From positions 62,001 to 126,000 of the forward strand of contig NZ_JARXYJ010000003.1 in the NCBI RefSeq assembly GCF_029894425.1: DNA of 64,000 nucleotides, written 5' to 3'. A model generated the notes under the pieces. That model was given only the letters and a program-made list of their open reading frames with translations. It ran no database searches and was not told where the DNA came from. This DNA comes from Streptomyces sp. SAI-127. GTDB taxonomy: Bacteria > Actinomycetota > Actinomycetes > Streptomycetales > Streptomycetaceae. Positions 17,654 to 26,837 of this stretch are shown here, piece after piece. The translations under genes and the position numbers were made by a program. Every line of letters begins with the position of its first letter. Positions within the stretch are counted from its first letter, which is position 1.

Positions 17654-17766
17654 CCGGCGGCCTGGAAGATCCAGACCAGGACCCCGAACGTCGCGGCCAG
17701 TGACAACATGTCCATCGCGATGGCCTTCAGCGGCAGCACCACCGAGCCGAGCGTCCAGAGTGTCGA
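17654..17766 (-). pseudogene. MMPL-family transporter fragment
   Basis: VVLPLKAIAMDMLSLAATFG then VLVWIFQ is the conserved membrane segment near the end of MMPL/RND lipid exporters. Only about 35 residues remain, with frames lost on both sides. Confidence 0.55.
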
Positions 17767-17867
17767 CGTAGACCGCCGACTCACCGGCCAAATACGCCTG
17801 GGGCGTCCTGCGGTGTTGGCGGTGCGGCACAAGTGTCCGACGCTGACATGGGCGCTCCGTCGGCCGC

Positions 17868-18124
17868 GCACGGCAGCTGCCTGCCCGATGCTGGTGGTGC
17901 GGGGCCGACCCGACCCGAACAATCCCGTACTGCTGGCGGTCGACGGCTCGCCGACAGGCGAGAACGCCGCTGAGTCCGCCTTCACCGAGGCCACGAGCGA
18001 GCCGCCTGGAGCGTGCGTACGCCGAGTGGCCACTGCGGACCGAATGGAGGGACGCTGGAGGGAGCTGATCCAAGTTCCCGAAGCCATTTTCGATCGCCGG
18101 GAAGGCTGCCACCAGGTCGGGTGA
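17868..18124 (+). pseudogene. universal stress protein fragment
   Basis: ACPMLVVRGRPDPNNPVLL joins AVDGSPTGENAAESAFTEA, the end of one UspA domain and the start of the next in a tandem USP. The rest of the second domain is lost and replaced by unrelated sequence before the stop. Confidence 0.6.
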
Positions 18125-18144
18125 CCAGCTGATGGGAGGAAACC

Positions 18145-19170
18145 ATGAGGGTTGGAGTGCTGACCGGCGGCGGTGACTGTCCCGGCCTCAACGCCGTGAT
18201 CCGCAGCGTCGTCCGCAAGGGCGTCCAGGAGTACGGCATCGACTTCGTCGGTCTGCGGGACGGCTGGCTCGGCGCGCTCCAGGACAGGGTGATGCCGCTC
18301 GACATCCCCAGCGTGCGCGGAATCCTCCCCCGCGGCGGAACCATCCTCGGCTCCTCCCGCACCAACCCGTTCAAGCACGAGGACGGCCTGCGGCGTGTGC
18401 AGGACACCCTTGCAGCGCACGACGTGGACGCGCTCATCGTGATCGGGGGCGAGGACACGCTCGGTGTCGCCACCGAGCTGAGCCGTCAGGGGATCAACCT
18501 GGTCGGTGTACCGAAGACCATCGACAACGACGTGTCCGGCACCGACTACACCTTCGGCTTCGATACCGCCGTCGGCATCGCGACCGAGGCCATCGACCGC
18601 CTCCACACGACCGCTGAGTCGCACATGCGCACCCTGGTGGTCGAGGTGATGGGACGGCACTCAGGGTGGATCGCGCTGCATGCGGGCATCGCGGGCGGCG
18701 CCAACGCGATCCTCATCCCGGAGCAGCCGTTCGACATCGATCAGGTCTGTGCGTGGGTGCAGAGCCGGTTTGAGATCAACTATGCGCCGATCGTCGTGGT
18801 GGCGGAGGGGGCTGTCCCCCATGAGGGACAGATGATGCTGAGGGACCAGGCGTTGGACGAGTTCGGCCATGTGCGGCTGTCCGGAATCGGCGAGTGGCTG
18901 GCCCGGGAGATCTCGGAACGCACGGGCACGGATGCTCGCACCACGGTCCTGGGGCACATCCAGCGCGGCGGGACTCCCAGCGCCTTCGACCGGTGGCTGG
19001 CCACGCGCTTCGGGCTGCATGCCGTCGACGCGGTCAAAGACGGTGACTTCGGCAAGATGGTGGCCCTGCACGGCACGCAGATCGTGCCGATTCCGCTCGC
19101 CGATGCCACAGAGACGACCAAGAAGGTCGATCCGTCGCTCTACGACGAGTTCGAGGTGTTTTTCGGCTGA
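18145..19170 (+). CDS. pfkA: 6-phosphofructokinase
   Basis: 341 residues, ATG after GGGAGGA. It phosphorylates fructose 6-phosphate in glycolysis. The phosphate-donor loop GVLTGGGDCPGLNAVI is at the N-terminus; the catalytic segment is PKTIDNDV with the base Asp, and MGRHSGWIAL is the sugar-phosphate site. The donor-specificity positions equivalent to E. coli 104 and 124 are Asp (GGEDT) and Lys (PKTIDND). This Asp/Lys combination is usually linked to pyrophosphate use, yet related actinomycete enzymes with similar motifs can use ATP, so the donor is uncertain. It stands alone between a broken and an intact stress-protein gene. Confidence 0.95.
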   Translation: MRVGVLTGGGDCPGLNAVIRSVVRKGVQEYGIDFVGLRDGWLGALQDRVMPLDIPSVRGILPRGGTILGSSRTNPFKHEDGLRRVQDTLAAHDVDALIVIGGEDTLGVATELSRQGINLVGVPKTIDNDVSGTDYTFGFDTAVGIATEAIDRLHTTAESHMRTLVVEVMGRHSGWIALHAGIAGGANAILIPEQPFDIDQVCAWVQSRFEINYAPIVVVAEGAVPHEGQMMLRDQALDEFGHVRLSGIGEWLAREISERTGTDARTTVLGHIQRGGTPSAFDRWLATRFGLHAVDAVKDGDFGKMVALHGTQIVPIPLADATETTKKVDPSLYDEFEVFFG

Positions 19171-19215
19171 CCCCCAGCGACTCGCCGGATCGCCGTCGGA
19201 CCCGCTGGTCCACCA

Positions 19216-20106
19216 TCAGCCCACGTGCGGAACGACTGCCACCGGACAGCGGGCGTGGTGCAGTACGGCGTGGGCGATGGGCCCCAGTCTGCCGTCGACC
19301 GCCTGCGGATCGGTACGGCGGCCCACGACGAGCAGCTCCGAACCGCGGGAGGTGTTCAAGAGCGCTTCGGCGGGGTGGAGCAGCACGACATCGGAACGGA
19401 CCGTCACCCGCGGGTACTTCTCCTGCCACGCGCGCAGGGCGTCGGAAAGCTGCAATACCTCTTGATCCTCCCAGGTGGCGCGGTCCTCCTCGGTCACTGT
19501 CAGCGTCCGGGGAGACACGGAGTCGGCAGGAAAGGCCCATGCCTGGACGACCCGCAGACATGCTCCCCGTGCCTCAGCGGCCGAGAACGCGAAGTCCGCC
19601 GTTTCGCTGACCGGGTGATGCGCGTCGAACCCCACCACCGCCTGGGCGGCGCCGGGTGCTGCGGGTCTCCCTGCCCCCAAGGCGCCGGCGGGCTGTCGAG
19701 GCACCAACACGACGGGGCAAGCGGCTGCCATGGCCATCCGCAGGGCCACCGAGCCGACCGCGAGACAGTCGAAGCCGCCCGCGCCCCGTGTGCCGACCAC
19801 AAGGATCCCGGCAGTGCGTGCCGCGGCCAGGAGTGCCGAGGCCGGTGCGTCATCGGCCTGTTCAGTCCGTATGGCGAGGTCCGGGTAGCGGTCGCTGAGG
19901 TCGCCAACCGCCCGCTGGAGCATCTGCTCACCCACGCGACGCAACCTTTCCACGGCCGGGAGCGGCACGGCGGCGCCCGGCAGCAGTGGGGAGGCATGTA
20001 TCAGGCGCAGCTGAACGCCACGCAGCGCGGCCTCTCGCGCCGCCCAGTCGGCTGCCATCGAACTGTGCACAGACCCGTCGATACCCGCCAGCACAGGGCG
20101 ACTCAT
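19216..20106 (-). CDS. tandem-domain universal stress protein
   Basis: 296 residues from ATG 20106 after AAGGAGGA. Two UspA domains: the first begins PVLAGIDGSVHSSMAADWA with the ATP-binding signature VVGTRGAGGFDCLAVGSVAL (G-2x-G-9x-G-S), the second begins AVVGFDAHHPVSETADFA and ends VVGRRTDP...GPIAHAVL. The second domain has a weaker nucleotide motif. Such proteins are part of hypoxia, dormancy or general stress responses in actinomycetes. It is convergent with the phosphofructokinase gene, with 45 bp between stops. Cytosolic. Confidence 0.9.
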   Translation of the reverse strand: MSRPVLAGIDGSVHSSMAADWAAREAALRGVQLRLIHASPLLPGAAVPLPAVERLRRVGEQMLQRAVGDLSDRYPDLAIRTEQADDAPASALLAAARTAGILVVGTRGAGGFDCLAVGSVALRMAMAAACPVVLVPRQPAGALGAGRPAAPGAAQAVVGFDAHHPVSETADFAFSAAEARGACLRVVQAWAFPADSVSPRTLTVTEEDRATWEDQEVLQLSDALRAWQEKYPRVTVRSDVVLLHPAEALLNTSRGSELLVVGRRTDPQAVDGRLGPIAHAVLHHARCPVAVVPHVG

Positions 20107-20205
20107 CGTGTCCTCCTTCGCCGGGCGTGGACCTCCGCAGGAGAACCGCTCAACCCCTGCCCTTTCCCTTCCACTGTTCCACGGCGGGAACGCGATGGCG
20201 TCTGC

Positions 20206-20460
20206 AAGACGCCGGCAAGCTATCTCGCCAGACTCGGTCTGCTCAACGTGATCGGTACCTGGCTCCCGGTCCTCGTCCTTGTCCCGGCGGCGCTCGCCGT
20301 CTGGAGTGCACCCGCGCATCGTGTCGCCCTGATGGCCACGGCCATCGGCGTCGGAATCATGATGATCGTGCTGCTCGTCGGTCTCGCCGTGATGCGCCAG
20401 GTCTATCTGGACTCCGTCCCCCGACCGCCCCGCCGCAGGACACCGCGGGCGACATCTTCG
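20206..20460 (+). pseudogene. small membrane protein, probably degraded
   Basis: A frame reads ASYLARLGLLNVIGTWLPVL, LVLVPAALAVW and, after a polar turn, a second helix (IGVGIMMIVLLVGLAVM) ending RQVYLDSVP. No start codon with a ribosome binding site is found, and the continuation (AGDIFDIFTG) shifts frame near 20420. It looks like a two-helix membrane protein that has decayed. Confidence 0.4.
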
Positions 20461-20648
20461 ACATCTTCACTGGGTCGGTATGTCGGAGGCTGCCTCGAAG
20501 AGGGAACCAAGGGATTCATCGTTCGGAAGATAATCTTCTCCGGAAAAGGCGAGACAGCCGGCGGCCCATCTCCGGCTCCCACAGCCCCGCCTGGTGACGA
20601 GGACGTGCAGGGGAGTGGATGTAGAGAATGCGGCCACCAGCGCGGTGA

Positions 20649-21314
20649 TCACGTCCGCTCTTCCGGGGCGGTCGTCTCCGAGCCGCCTTGGTCCAGGCGG
20701 AATGGTGGGTACTTGTCCGTCATCAGGGTGGCGTAGGCGGTTACGCGCAGGACCCACCGGTTGAGGCCGATGATCAGGTCGAACAGATCCTTCGGATACT
20801 TCTCGGTGAAGACCAGGATCACGGCCGCGATGACCGTCAGCAGGGCGATCAGGCCGCCGGACCACCAGCCGAGGTGGGCGCCGCCGAGGAAGAAGCCGAT
20901 GACCATGTAGTGCGGGATGGCCAGGAGCCACCACTTCACCAGTACCAGGCCGCGGGAGAGCCGCTCCGGGTAGGCGATGTCCAGCCGTGCCGGGTAGTCC
21001 GGTTCCTCGCCCAGGCTGAACGGCGGATACCGGTCGGTGCCCAGGGCGTCGTACGAGTAGTACGAGACCCGCCAACTCCAGCGCAACACTCCTAGGTTGA
21101 AGTCGAACAGGGCACGGGGATAGCGCTCGGTGAACAGGATGGCGAAGAACGCGATCACGGTCACCACGGTGAAAGCGATCCAGAGGAAGAACAGCACCAC
21201 GTAGTGCGGAATGGCGAGGAGCCACTTCACGAGCCACAGCCATCGGGACAGTGGCGAGTCGATACGCGCGTTCACCTGGACCGGGCGGTCGTGGAATGCA
21301 GCTGGAATCGTCAC
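20649..21314 (-). CDS. DUF4389 membrane protein
   Basis: 221 residues from ATG 21314. Two homologous halves each contain WLLAIPHYVV or WLLAIPHYMV, followed by a long helix and an amphipathic FDFNLGVLRW / FDLIIGLNRW segment, the signature of DUF4389. Three or four membrane helices; the N-terminal domain is cytosolic. Such proteins are common in actinomycetes, with no established function. The internal duplication is clear. It is not closely linked to other genes. Confidence 0.85.
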   Translation of the reverse strand: MTIPAAFHDRPVQVNARIDSPLSRWLWLVKWLLAIPHYVVLFFLWIAFTVVTVIAFFAILFTERYPRALFDFNLGVLRWSWRVSYYSYDALGTDRYPPFSLGEEPDYPARLDIAYPERLSRGLVLVKWWLLAIPHYMVIGFFLGGAHLGWWSGGLIALLTVIAAVILVFTEKYPKDLFDLIIGLNRWVLRVTAYATLMTDKYPPFRLDQGGSETTAPEERT

Positions 21315-21721
21315 GGTGATCAGCTCCCTTCCCCGGCGTATGCGCCGCCGGGCGGCCTCATGACCAGCCTGGCTGCTTCCGCCCTGGCTCGCGAGGGCAG
21401 ACGGGTCCGTTCCGGTGGCCTATCGGCTGGTCCCCGGTGCACAAGCGGTACCCGAGGCTGCCATAGCCGAGCACGATAAAGCTGCCGTGACGCACTGTGC
21501 GGCGGGTCGCTCGGCCCGAATGACCCCACCAGCCGAGGCGGTGGGACCAGCCTGCCCCTGCGGGCGGCGGCCGTCGGGGGCAGGCTGGAAAGACGAAGTC
21601 ATTCCGTTCGAAGGCGGCCCCCCGAAGCGGCGTCCCACCATCATCGACGCCGGTGGTTCCGGGCAGCAGGTGACTGCGCGTAAGGGCTACCGGTCGCTGT
21701 TGCCCCCCGGCACCAGCACTC
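21315..21721. other. gap with hairpin 21547-21588
   Basis: No gene. It contains a perfect 12-bp inverted repeat, CCAGCCTGCCCC and GGGGCAGGCTGG, with an 18-base loop, a likely terminator or mobile-element end next to the TnpB remnant. Confidence 0.4.
21547..21588. terminator. 12-bp inverted repeat hairpin
   Basis: Arms at 21547-21558 and 21577-21588 pair perfectly. No T-run. It may be a bidirectional terminator; an ancient IS200/IS605-type subterminal hairpin is less likely. Confidence 0.4.
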
Positions 21722-21885
21722 GGAGTGGCGGACGCTCAGGTCCTCGATCACGACCGTTTGGTTCTCACGGACGAGACGCGTCGACAGCTTGCGCAGGACG
21801 TCGCGGCGCCGGTCGGCGATCCGCGCATGCGCACGGGCGAACTTGCGGCGGGCCTTCTCGCGGTTCGCCGACCGCGCCCGGCCCG
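21722..21885 (-). pseudogene. TnpB (IS200/IS605-family OrfB) fragment
   Basis: The frame reads SANREKARRKFARAHARIAD, RRRDVLRKLSTRLVRENQT and VVIEDLSVR. This is the central helix of TnpB leading to the RuvC acidic residue in VIEDL. Only about 55 residues remain; the N-terminal and zinc-finger/RuvC-III parts are absent. Confidence 0.7.
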
Positions 21886-22367
21886 GGTTGGGCCCGGCCA
21901 GGGCGGAGGTCCTGGGCAGTCATGGCCGAGGCTCAGGGCCTCTGCTCAAGGTCAGGCGGCCTGCGCGACGGGCAGGATGGCCACTCTTCTTGCTCCGAGT
22001 CGGTCGGCGGGCCATCAGGCCGGGAGTCACTGCGAGCGCCCACCGAGTCGCCATGATCGGGGTGATCACGGACCGACCATGGGGCCGGCCGTCCCGCGGA
22101 CACCCCCGACCACAGCGGGTCAGCGCGTCCGGAGCAGCACGGTCTGCATGAGGAACGTCCCGTGCAGTGGCTGCACGGAAGCATGGATCCGCGTCAGGTT
22201 GCGGTGGGTGTTGCGGCAAGAGTTGCGCTGGGTGCGTGTCTCTATGCCGAGTCCGTCGTCGATGAGGTAGCTGCTGTTCTGATCGGAGGCCGATCCTTGC
22301 TGGTAGACGCTTGTCGTGGCCAACTGCGCTGTTAGCGTTGCTGCTTGAGCGAGGGGGAAGACAGCAC
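21886..22367. other. 482-bp gap
   Basis: No supported gene. Short frames (for example a 50-codon plus-strand frame from ATG 22183) cannot be assigned. Confidence 0.3.
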
Positions 22368-23207
22368 GTGACATCGACTGCGTTTTGTATCGGCGGGGAT
22401 CTAAAAGTACGGCGGTTGGGGTTCGGGGCCATGCACTTGCCGACGGAACCGGGCCCGTGCCGCGAGACCTCTCTCGCCGTCGCCCGGCGGGCCGTCGAGC
22501 TGGGTGTCACGGTGGTCGACACCGCGTATCTCTATGGCGGGGGAGCCAATGAGGAACTCCTGGCTGAGGCCCTGCACCCCTACCCGGATGGACTGCTGAT
22601 CACGACCAAGGTTGGCGTTGCTCGATCGGGCTCCTCAGGCGAGTGGAAGCTCGACGGGCGGCCAGCCGTGCTGCGGGAGCAGGTCGAGCAGGCGCTCCGC
22701 CGGCTGCGGGTCGAGCGGATCGAGCTTCTTCAACTGCACCGCATCGACCCCGAAACGCCGCTCGCCGACCAGGCCGGCACGCTGGGGGACCTGCAGGCTG
22801 AGGGCGAGATCGGCCGGATCGGGCTGTCCGAGGTCACCGTCGACGAGCTCAACCAGGCACGGGAGATCATCGACGTCGCGAGCGTGCAGAACCGATATAA
22901 CCTGCTCGACCGTGAGCACGAGCCCGTGCTCACGGCCTGCGAAGCGGCAGGAATAGCGTTCCTGCCATGGCGCCCCGTCGCCTGGGGCAACTCGGGGGCA
23001 AAGGTCGAGGTCGCTTCCGTAGCGACCGAGCTCGACGCCACTCCCACGCAGGTCGCACTCGCCTGGCTCCTCGGCCACTCACCCGTCATCCTCCCGATCC
23101 CTGGCACCGCCCGGATCGATCACCTGGAGGAGAACCTCATTGCGGAGCGTCTCGAAATGACCCCGGTGCACCGCGATCGCCTCGACAGTCTGTCCGAAGT
23201 GGCATAG
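22368..23207 (+). CDS. aldo/keto reductase
   Basis: 279 residues starting at GTG 22368, with GAGGGGGAAG eight bases upstream. A TIM-barrel NADPH oxidoreductase with the Asp-Tyr-Lys-His tetrad: VVDTAYLYGG (Asp, Tyr), LLITTKVGV (Lys) and LLQLHRID (His). The C-terminal WLLGHSPVILPIPGTARIDH holds the NADPH-binding loop. It probably reduces small carbonyl compounds; substrate unknown. It stands alone; an in-frame ATG at 22311 adds a tail without a ribosome binding site. Confidence 0.9.
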   Translation: MTSTAFCIGGDLKVRRLGFGAMHLPTEPGPCRETSLAVARRAVELGVTVVDTAYLYGGGANEELLAEALHPYPDGLLITTKVGVARSGSSGEWKLDGRPAVLREQVEQALRRLRVERIELLQLHRIDPETPLADQAGTLGDLQAEGEIGRIGLSEVTVDELNQAREIIDVASVQNRYNLLDREHEPVLTACEAAGIAFLPWRPVAWGNSGAKVEVASVATELDATPTQVALAWLLGHSPVILPIPGTARIDHLEENLIAERLEMTPVHRDRLDSLSEVA

Positions 23208-23442
23208 GGCTCGGGCAGCGGCGACAGCGCCTGGTAGAGGGCACGCGACACGCTGGCAACCGGCTCCAGCCCCGACTCGTTCGGACGAGTCGAAGCCAAG
23301 GAGGCAGCCCGGGAACACGTCCGGCACCGCGCGGACGGCCCGCGCTGTCGTCATCACGCATTCCAGGGGCCCGGGGTGCCGCTATGGGTTTGGTCAAGTG
23401 CCAGGAGCGATACTGGGCATCGACTGTCTCTGGGGAGAATCG

Positions 23443-23661
23443 ATGAGTGGGTGGGCAGGGCTTGGTTGGGGTCTGGCCTTTGGGGCCGCTACTTCGCTGG
23501 TGGCCTTCAACTACCGCGATGTTGCGTGGCGGATCTACGGCTTCATGGCGAACACGGTGGGGATCAATCAGCTCCTGACGCCAGCGCTGGTCAGGTTCAC
23601 CTGTGGTGTTCTGGCAACCGTTTCGATAGTGAGCGTCGCGGTTGGTCTCGCCCGGCCCTGA
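23443..23661 (+). CDS. small membrane protein (72 aa)
   Basis: ATG at 23443 after GGGGAGA. Two hydrophobic segments (LGWGLAFGAATSLVAF and FTCGVLATVSIVSVAVGLA) flank a polar loop NYRDVAWRIYGFMAN. The pattern is that of small two-helix membrane proteins common in Streptomyces; the function is unknown. No neighbours in the same direction. Confidence 0.6.
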   Translation: MSGWAGLGWGLAFGAATSLVAFNYRDVAWRIYGFMANTVGINQLLTPALVRFTCGVLATVSIVSVAVGLARP

Positions 23662-23912
23662 GTGACCGACGAGGAACGCAGGTCTCTCATGTTGTCGTGG
23701 TTGACCCGGCTTCATAGAAGCTGCCGTCGCGGAGCTTCGGGAACAGCACGTCGGCCCGTCGTCTCGCGAGGCAGAGCAGGGTCCTCGAAGGCACCGGCCG
23801 CTTCCGGTCACTTTCGTGTTGCTCGGCACCGGCCCGCACAGGGGCGAGCGCGCGGGTCGATGCCGAGGGGGCGTGGAGGTGCGGTTTCCGGACGGGTGGG
23901 GGTATAGGTGGG

Positions 23913-24632
23913 TCAGTTCTTGGCGTCGGAGGTGCCGAAGATCTCCAGTTGATAGGTGCCCGACGGGGAGTAGGCGCCCTTCCGCAGATAGGCGGCGGTG
24001 TCGCCCGAACGCAGAAGAGGGCTGGTGATGGGCACCTTCTCTTTGGCGAACGCCTTGTCCACCTGGGGTTTCACCCCGTCCAGCCAGGCTGCGGCGGCCT
24101 TCCCGTCGGAGCCCGGGTGGTCGAGACCGACGCAGGCCTGCAGGAACTCCTCGTACCGGGGGGCGTTCGCGGTCGCCGAGCAGTAGAACTGCCTGAGGTC
24201 GCCGGAGAGGTCCCAGATGGCAGCCACTTGGAAGTCGCTGTTCTTCGTCGGGTGTGCCTCTCCTCCGACCTGCCAGGCCGGCTCGCTGAAGGTGAGCTTC
24301 TGCCGCTTCCCGAGTGTGATGTGCCAGTCGGCCGCGAGTTCCTTGAGGAAGCTCTGCCCGGTGTAGCCCTTCGCCATCACCGTGGATTTCACATCCGTGG
24401 GCACGTCCTGCTTGGCAGCCGGGTATGTCGGCCAGTTGTCTATGCCCGTGGGGCGGGGTTGTGGGCTGGTGGCAGTGGCGGCGGTGCTCGGAGAGGCGTC
24501 CGCGGTGGGGTTCGTGCCCGAAGACGCGGACGAACCCGCGCTGTTGGTGTCGTGGCCGGCCGAACAGCCGGTCAGGGCCAGCGCGACGACCAGCACGGCG
24601 GTGTACCGGGGGCGGTGGGTCGGGAGATGCAT
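23913..24632 (-). CDS. lipoprotein of unknown function
   Basis: 239 residues from ATG 24632. The signal peptide ends in LALTGC, with Cys23 the lipidation site. A Ser/Thr/Ala linker (to about 60) is followed by a globular domain of about 175 residues with paired Cys (QFYCSATA, LQACVGLD) and Trp-rich strands. I do not recognise the domain. It should sit on the outer face of the membrane. A strong hairpin upstream separates it from the preceding short gene. Confidence 0.75.
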   Translation of the reverse strand: MHLPTHRPRYTAVLVVALALTGCSAGHDTNSAGSSASSGTNPTADASPSTAATATSPQPRPTGIDNWPTYPAAKQDVPTDVKSTVMAKGYTGQSFLKELAADWHITLGKRQKLTFSEPAWQVGGEAHPTKNSDFQVAAIWDLSGDLRQFYCSATANAPRYEEFLQACVGLDHPGSDGKAAAAWLDGVKPQVDKAFAKEKVPITSPLLRSGDTAAYLRKGAYSPSGTYQLEIFGTSDAKN

Positions 24633-24661
24633 GGTGGGACTCCGCGAGAGGGGGGAGAGGG

Positions 24662-24697
24662 GCGTCCACGGCCCGGTGGGTTCCGGGCCGTGGACGC
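24662..24697 (-). terminator. strong hairpin terminator
   Basis: Arms GCGTCCACGGCCCGG and CCGGGCCGTGGACGC pair perfectly over 15 bp with a 6-base loop, just downstream of the stop at 24712 on the minus strand. Confidence 0.75.
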
Positions 24698-24711
24698 GGT
24701 GCCGGGTGGGA

Positions 24712-24918
24712 TCAGGAACCGGTGAAGCAGGGACCGGTGGCCGCGGTCGTGGTCACCTGGAAGACCGCCGCGTCGTAGGCCACGTCCAGATCGCCGGTCG
24801 CGCCCGCGAACGACGTGTTGTCCGTCTGCATGTAGGCGCCCTCCCAGAGCCTGAGGCCGACGTGGCCCACCAGCACTCGGTGCCGGGGCTGGCCAGGGGA
24901 GTGTGGTGTTGTGCGCAT
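24712..24918 (-). pseudogene. C-terminal fragment of an unidentified protein
   Basis: 68 residues: GLRLWEGAYMQTDNTSFAGA and DLDVAYDAAVFQVTTTAA then GPCFTGS, beta-rich with a terminal Cys, like the end of a secreted protein. No ribosome binding site before the ATG and no signal peptide, so a 5' truncation is likely. It is followed by a good terminator, consistent with a real former 3' end. Confidence 0.4.
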
Positions 24919-24987
24919 GGGGGTTGGTGCAGCACAGGCTGGTCAGGGATGACGGGGCGGCCAGATCGGCCGCCGTCCCGGATCCGT

Positions 24988-25956
24988 TCACCGGCGTGCC
25001 GCGGATCCGCCGTAGATCCGTTTGCGCACCCGATGTACCAGCTCATTCGCGGCCTGCGGCCACTGTGCGTACTGAAAGTCGAAGCCTGCCTGGGTCAGTC
25101 GGCCCGGGACGACACGGCGGCTCTTCAGCAGCAGTTCGGTGTCGGAACGAAGAGCGAGCGCGCCGACCTCGGCCATCCACTTGGTCGCAGGGAGACCCAC
25201 CGGTACACCCCACGCGGAGCGCAGGGTACGCATGAATGCGCGCTGCGGCAGAGGATGGGGAGCCGCCAGGTTCACCGGCCCTGCGATGTGTTCCTTGTCG
25301 ATCAAGAACTCCACCGCGCGCACGAAGTCATGTTCGTGGATCCACGACACGTACTGTGCCCCACCGGCGACCGGGCCGCCGAGACCCAGGCGGGCCAGTC
25401 CCAGCAGGACGGCGAAGACCCCGCCGGGGTCCGGGCTCATCACCATGGCCGAGCGCAGAGCGACCTTGCGCGTGGCCGGCGTCACGGCCTGCTGCTGAGC
25501 CTGCTCCCAGGCTTTGGCTATCTCGACGCTGTACGCCCAGTAGTCCGGCACGCCCGGTTCGGTACCGCCGATCACACCCGTGGCCTCGTCGTTTGGGGCG
25601 TCGAAGCGGTGCGCGTACACCGTGGCGGTGCTCATCTGCAGCCAGACCCGGGGCGGTCGGGCAGCGCCCGCGATCGCGGTACCCACGACCCGGGTGGAGT
25701 CGACCCGGGAGTCCATCATTTCCTGCAGATTGGCCGCCGTGTAGCGGCAACTCACAGTGCGTCCGGCCAGATTGATGACGATGTCGCTGCCGTCCACCGC
25801 CGCCGTCCATGGCCCCAGAGTTCGACCGTCCCATTGGACCTCGCCGTCGCGCCTGGGGCGTCTGGTGAGAATCACGACCTCGTGGCCTGCGGCATCGAGC
25901 GCGCGCTTCAGGACCGCGCCGACCTGTCCGGTGCCCCCAGGAATCACAATCTTCAT
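24988..25956 (-). CDS. TIGR01777-family epimerase (NAD-dependent, DUF1731)
   Basis: 322 residues from ATG 25956 after GAGGGGG. The NAD(P)-binding start is KIVIPGGTGQVGAVLKRAL; INLAGRTVSCRY, STATVYAH and the YWAYSVEIAKAWE helix follow, then the DUF1731 C-terminal domain (LPATKWMAEVGALALRSDTE). It belongs to the extended-SDR epimerase branch related to the cell-division-associated SulA-like protein. The reaction is not defined. Monocistronic. Confidence 0.9.
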   Translation of the reverse strand: MKIVIPGGTGQVGAVLKRALDAAGHEVVILTRRPRRDGEVQWDGRTLGPWTAAVDGSDIVINLAGRTVSCRYTAANLQEMMDSRVDSTRVVGTAIAGAARPPRVWLQMSTATVYAHRFDAPNDEATGVIGGTEPGVPDYWAYSVEIAKAWEQAQQQAVTPATRKVALRSAMVMSPDPGGVFAVLLGLARLGLGGPVAGGAQYVSWIHEHDFVRAVEFLIDKEHIAGPVNLAAPHPLPQRAFMRTLRSAWGVPVGLPATKWMAEVGALALRSDTELLLKSRRVVPGRLTQAGFDFQYAQWPQAANELVHRVRKRIYGGSAARR

Positions 25957-26383
25957 CGCTACCCCCTCCTTCGTCTCGGGTGAGCCTAGACCAAAGAGTT
26001 GAACGTGTTCAAAACGGTGTCGGGGTCGGCCGGAGAGCGTTCGCGATCACGCGTGTGATGGCCGGTCATGTCACCAGCGGCACGACTGGGGCGGTCCTGG
26101 CCGTCACAAGCCAGGCGGGGCCGGCCGGGACCGGCGGGTGCCGGGTGAGAAGACGACCACTCTCCAGGAAGGACACGCCGACGGGCGGAAGGCGCTCAGA
26201 CACCGAAGTCGCGGCCGGGAGCGGCGTGCCCTGACGGTCGACACCAAACGGCCACGGTCCCGTTCACTCGGTATCCGGGTTCCGTATCCGGTGCCAGTGG
26301 CCTAAAACGCTGGGCGGGTGACGACGGTCAATCCCTTCGAGGTCGACAAGCTGTCGGGTCTCTCGACGAAACGGGGGATTCAC
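25957..26383. other. 427-bp gap
   Basis: No supported gene. It contains the upstream regions of the epimerase (left) and the SapA-like gene (right). Confidence 0.35.
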
Positions 26384-26779
26384 ATGAACATCCTTCAGCG
26401 TGCCGCAGAGGTCGGAGCGGTCACGGCCGCCGTGGTCGGCGCCATGGGGGGCATCGCATCGCAGGCAGGGGCGGCGACGCCTCTGGCGAAGTACAACGGT
26501 GTCTGCGGGGCGGGCTACACGGTGGTCGACTCGGCACCGGTCGGTACGGCGGGCACGGTCTACCCGACGTACAACCCGTCGACCGGACAGGACTGCGTGG
26601 TCACCGTGCGCGACCGTCCCGGCGCCGCCGTGTCCATGCTGGCAGCGGTCACGGACGCCCAGGACGTCGACCCCGAGTTTCCCCTACTGGGGACGGATCT
26701 CCGGCCAGAGCGGCGGAGCGAACAACGTGCACTGCACACCACTGACCGACTGAGCGGTCTCACTTGGTCTTCCGCGTAG
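26384..26779 (+). CDS. SapA-like secreted protein, C-terminus altered
   Basis: 131 residues from ATG 26384. A signal peptide of about 34 residues ends at SQAGAA. The mature start KYNGVCGAGYTVVDSAPV then TVYPTYNPSTGQDCVVTVR matches spore-associated protein A-type exported proteins, including two Cys. The second half does not: after about residue 85 the family resemblance ends, and the sequence becomes Arg-rich, so a frameshift or recombination near 26650 is likely. Another frame ends VHCTPLTD at 26753 and may carry part of the original end. A partial copy of the lamin-tail gene follows directly. Confidence 0.55.
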   Translation: MNILQRAAEVGAVTAAVVGAMGGIASQAGAATPLAKYNGVCGAGYTVVDSAPVGTAGTVYPTYNPSTGQDCVVTVRDRPGAAVSMLAAVTDAQDVDPEFPLLGTDLRPERRSEQRALHTTDRLSGLTWSSA

Positions 26780-26837
26780 GACGGCCGAGGTGGTCCAGCG
26801 TGTTCCGCAGGTGGGCGGCATTCCTCCCGACCTGGCC

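Noticed and set aside
22120..22374. 84-codon minus-strand frame overlapping the aldo/keto reductase start
   Set aside because: It has no family match and would overlap the well-supported GTG start and ribosome binding site at 22368.
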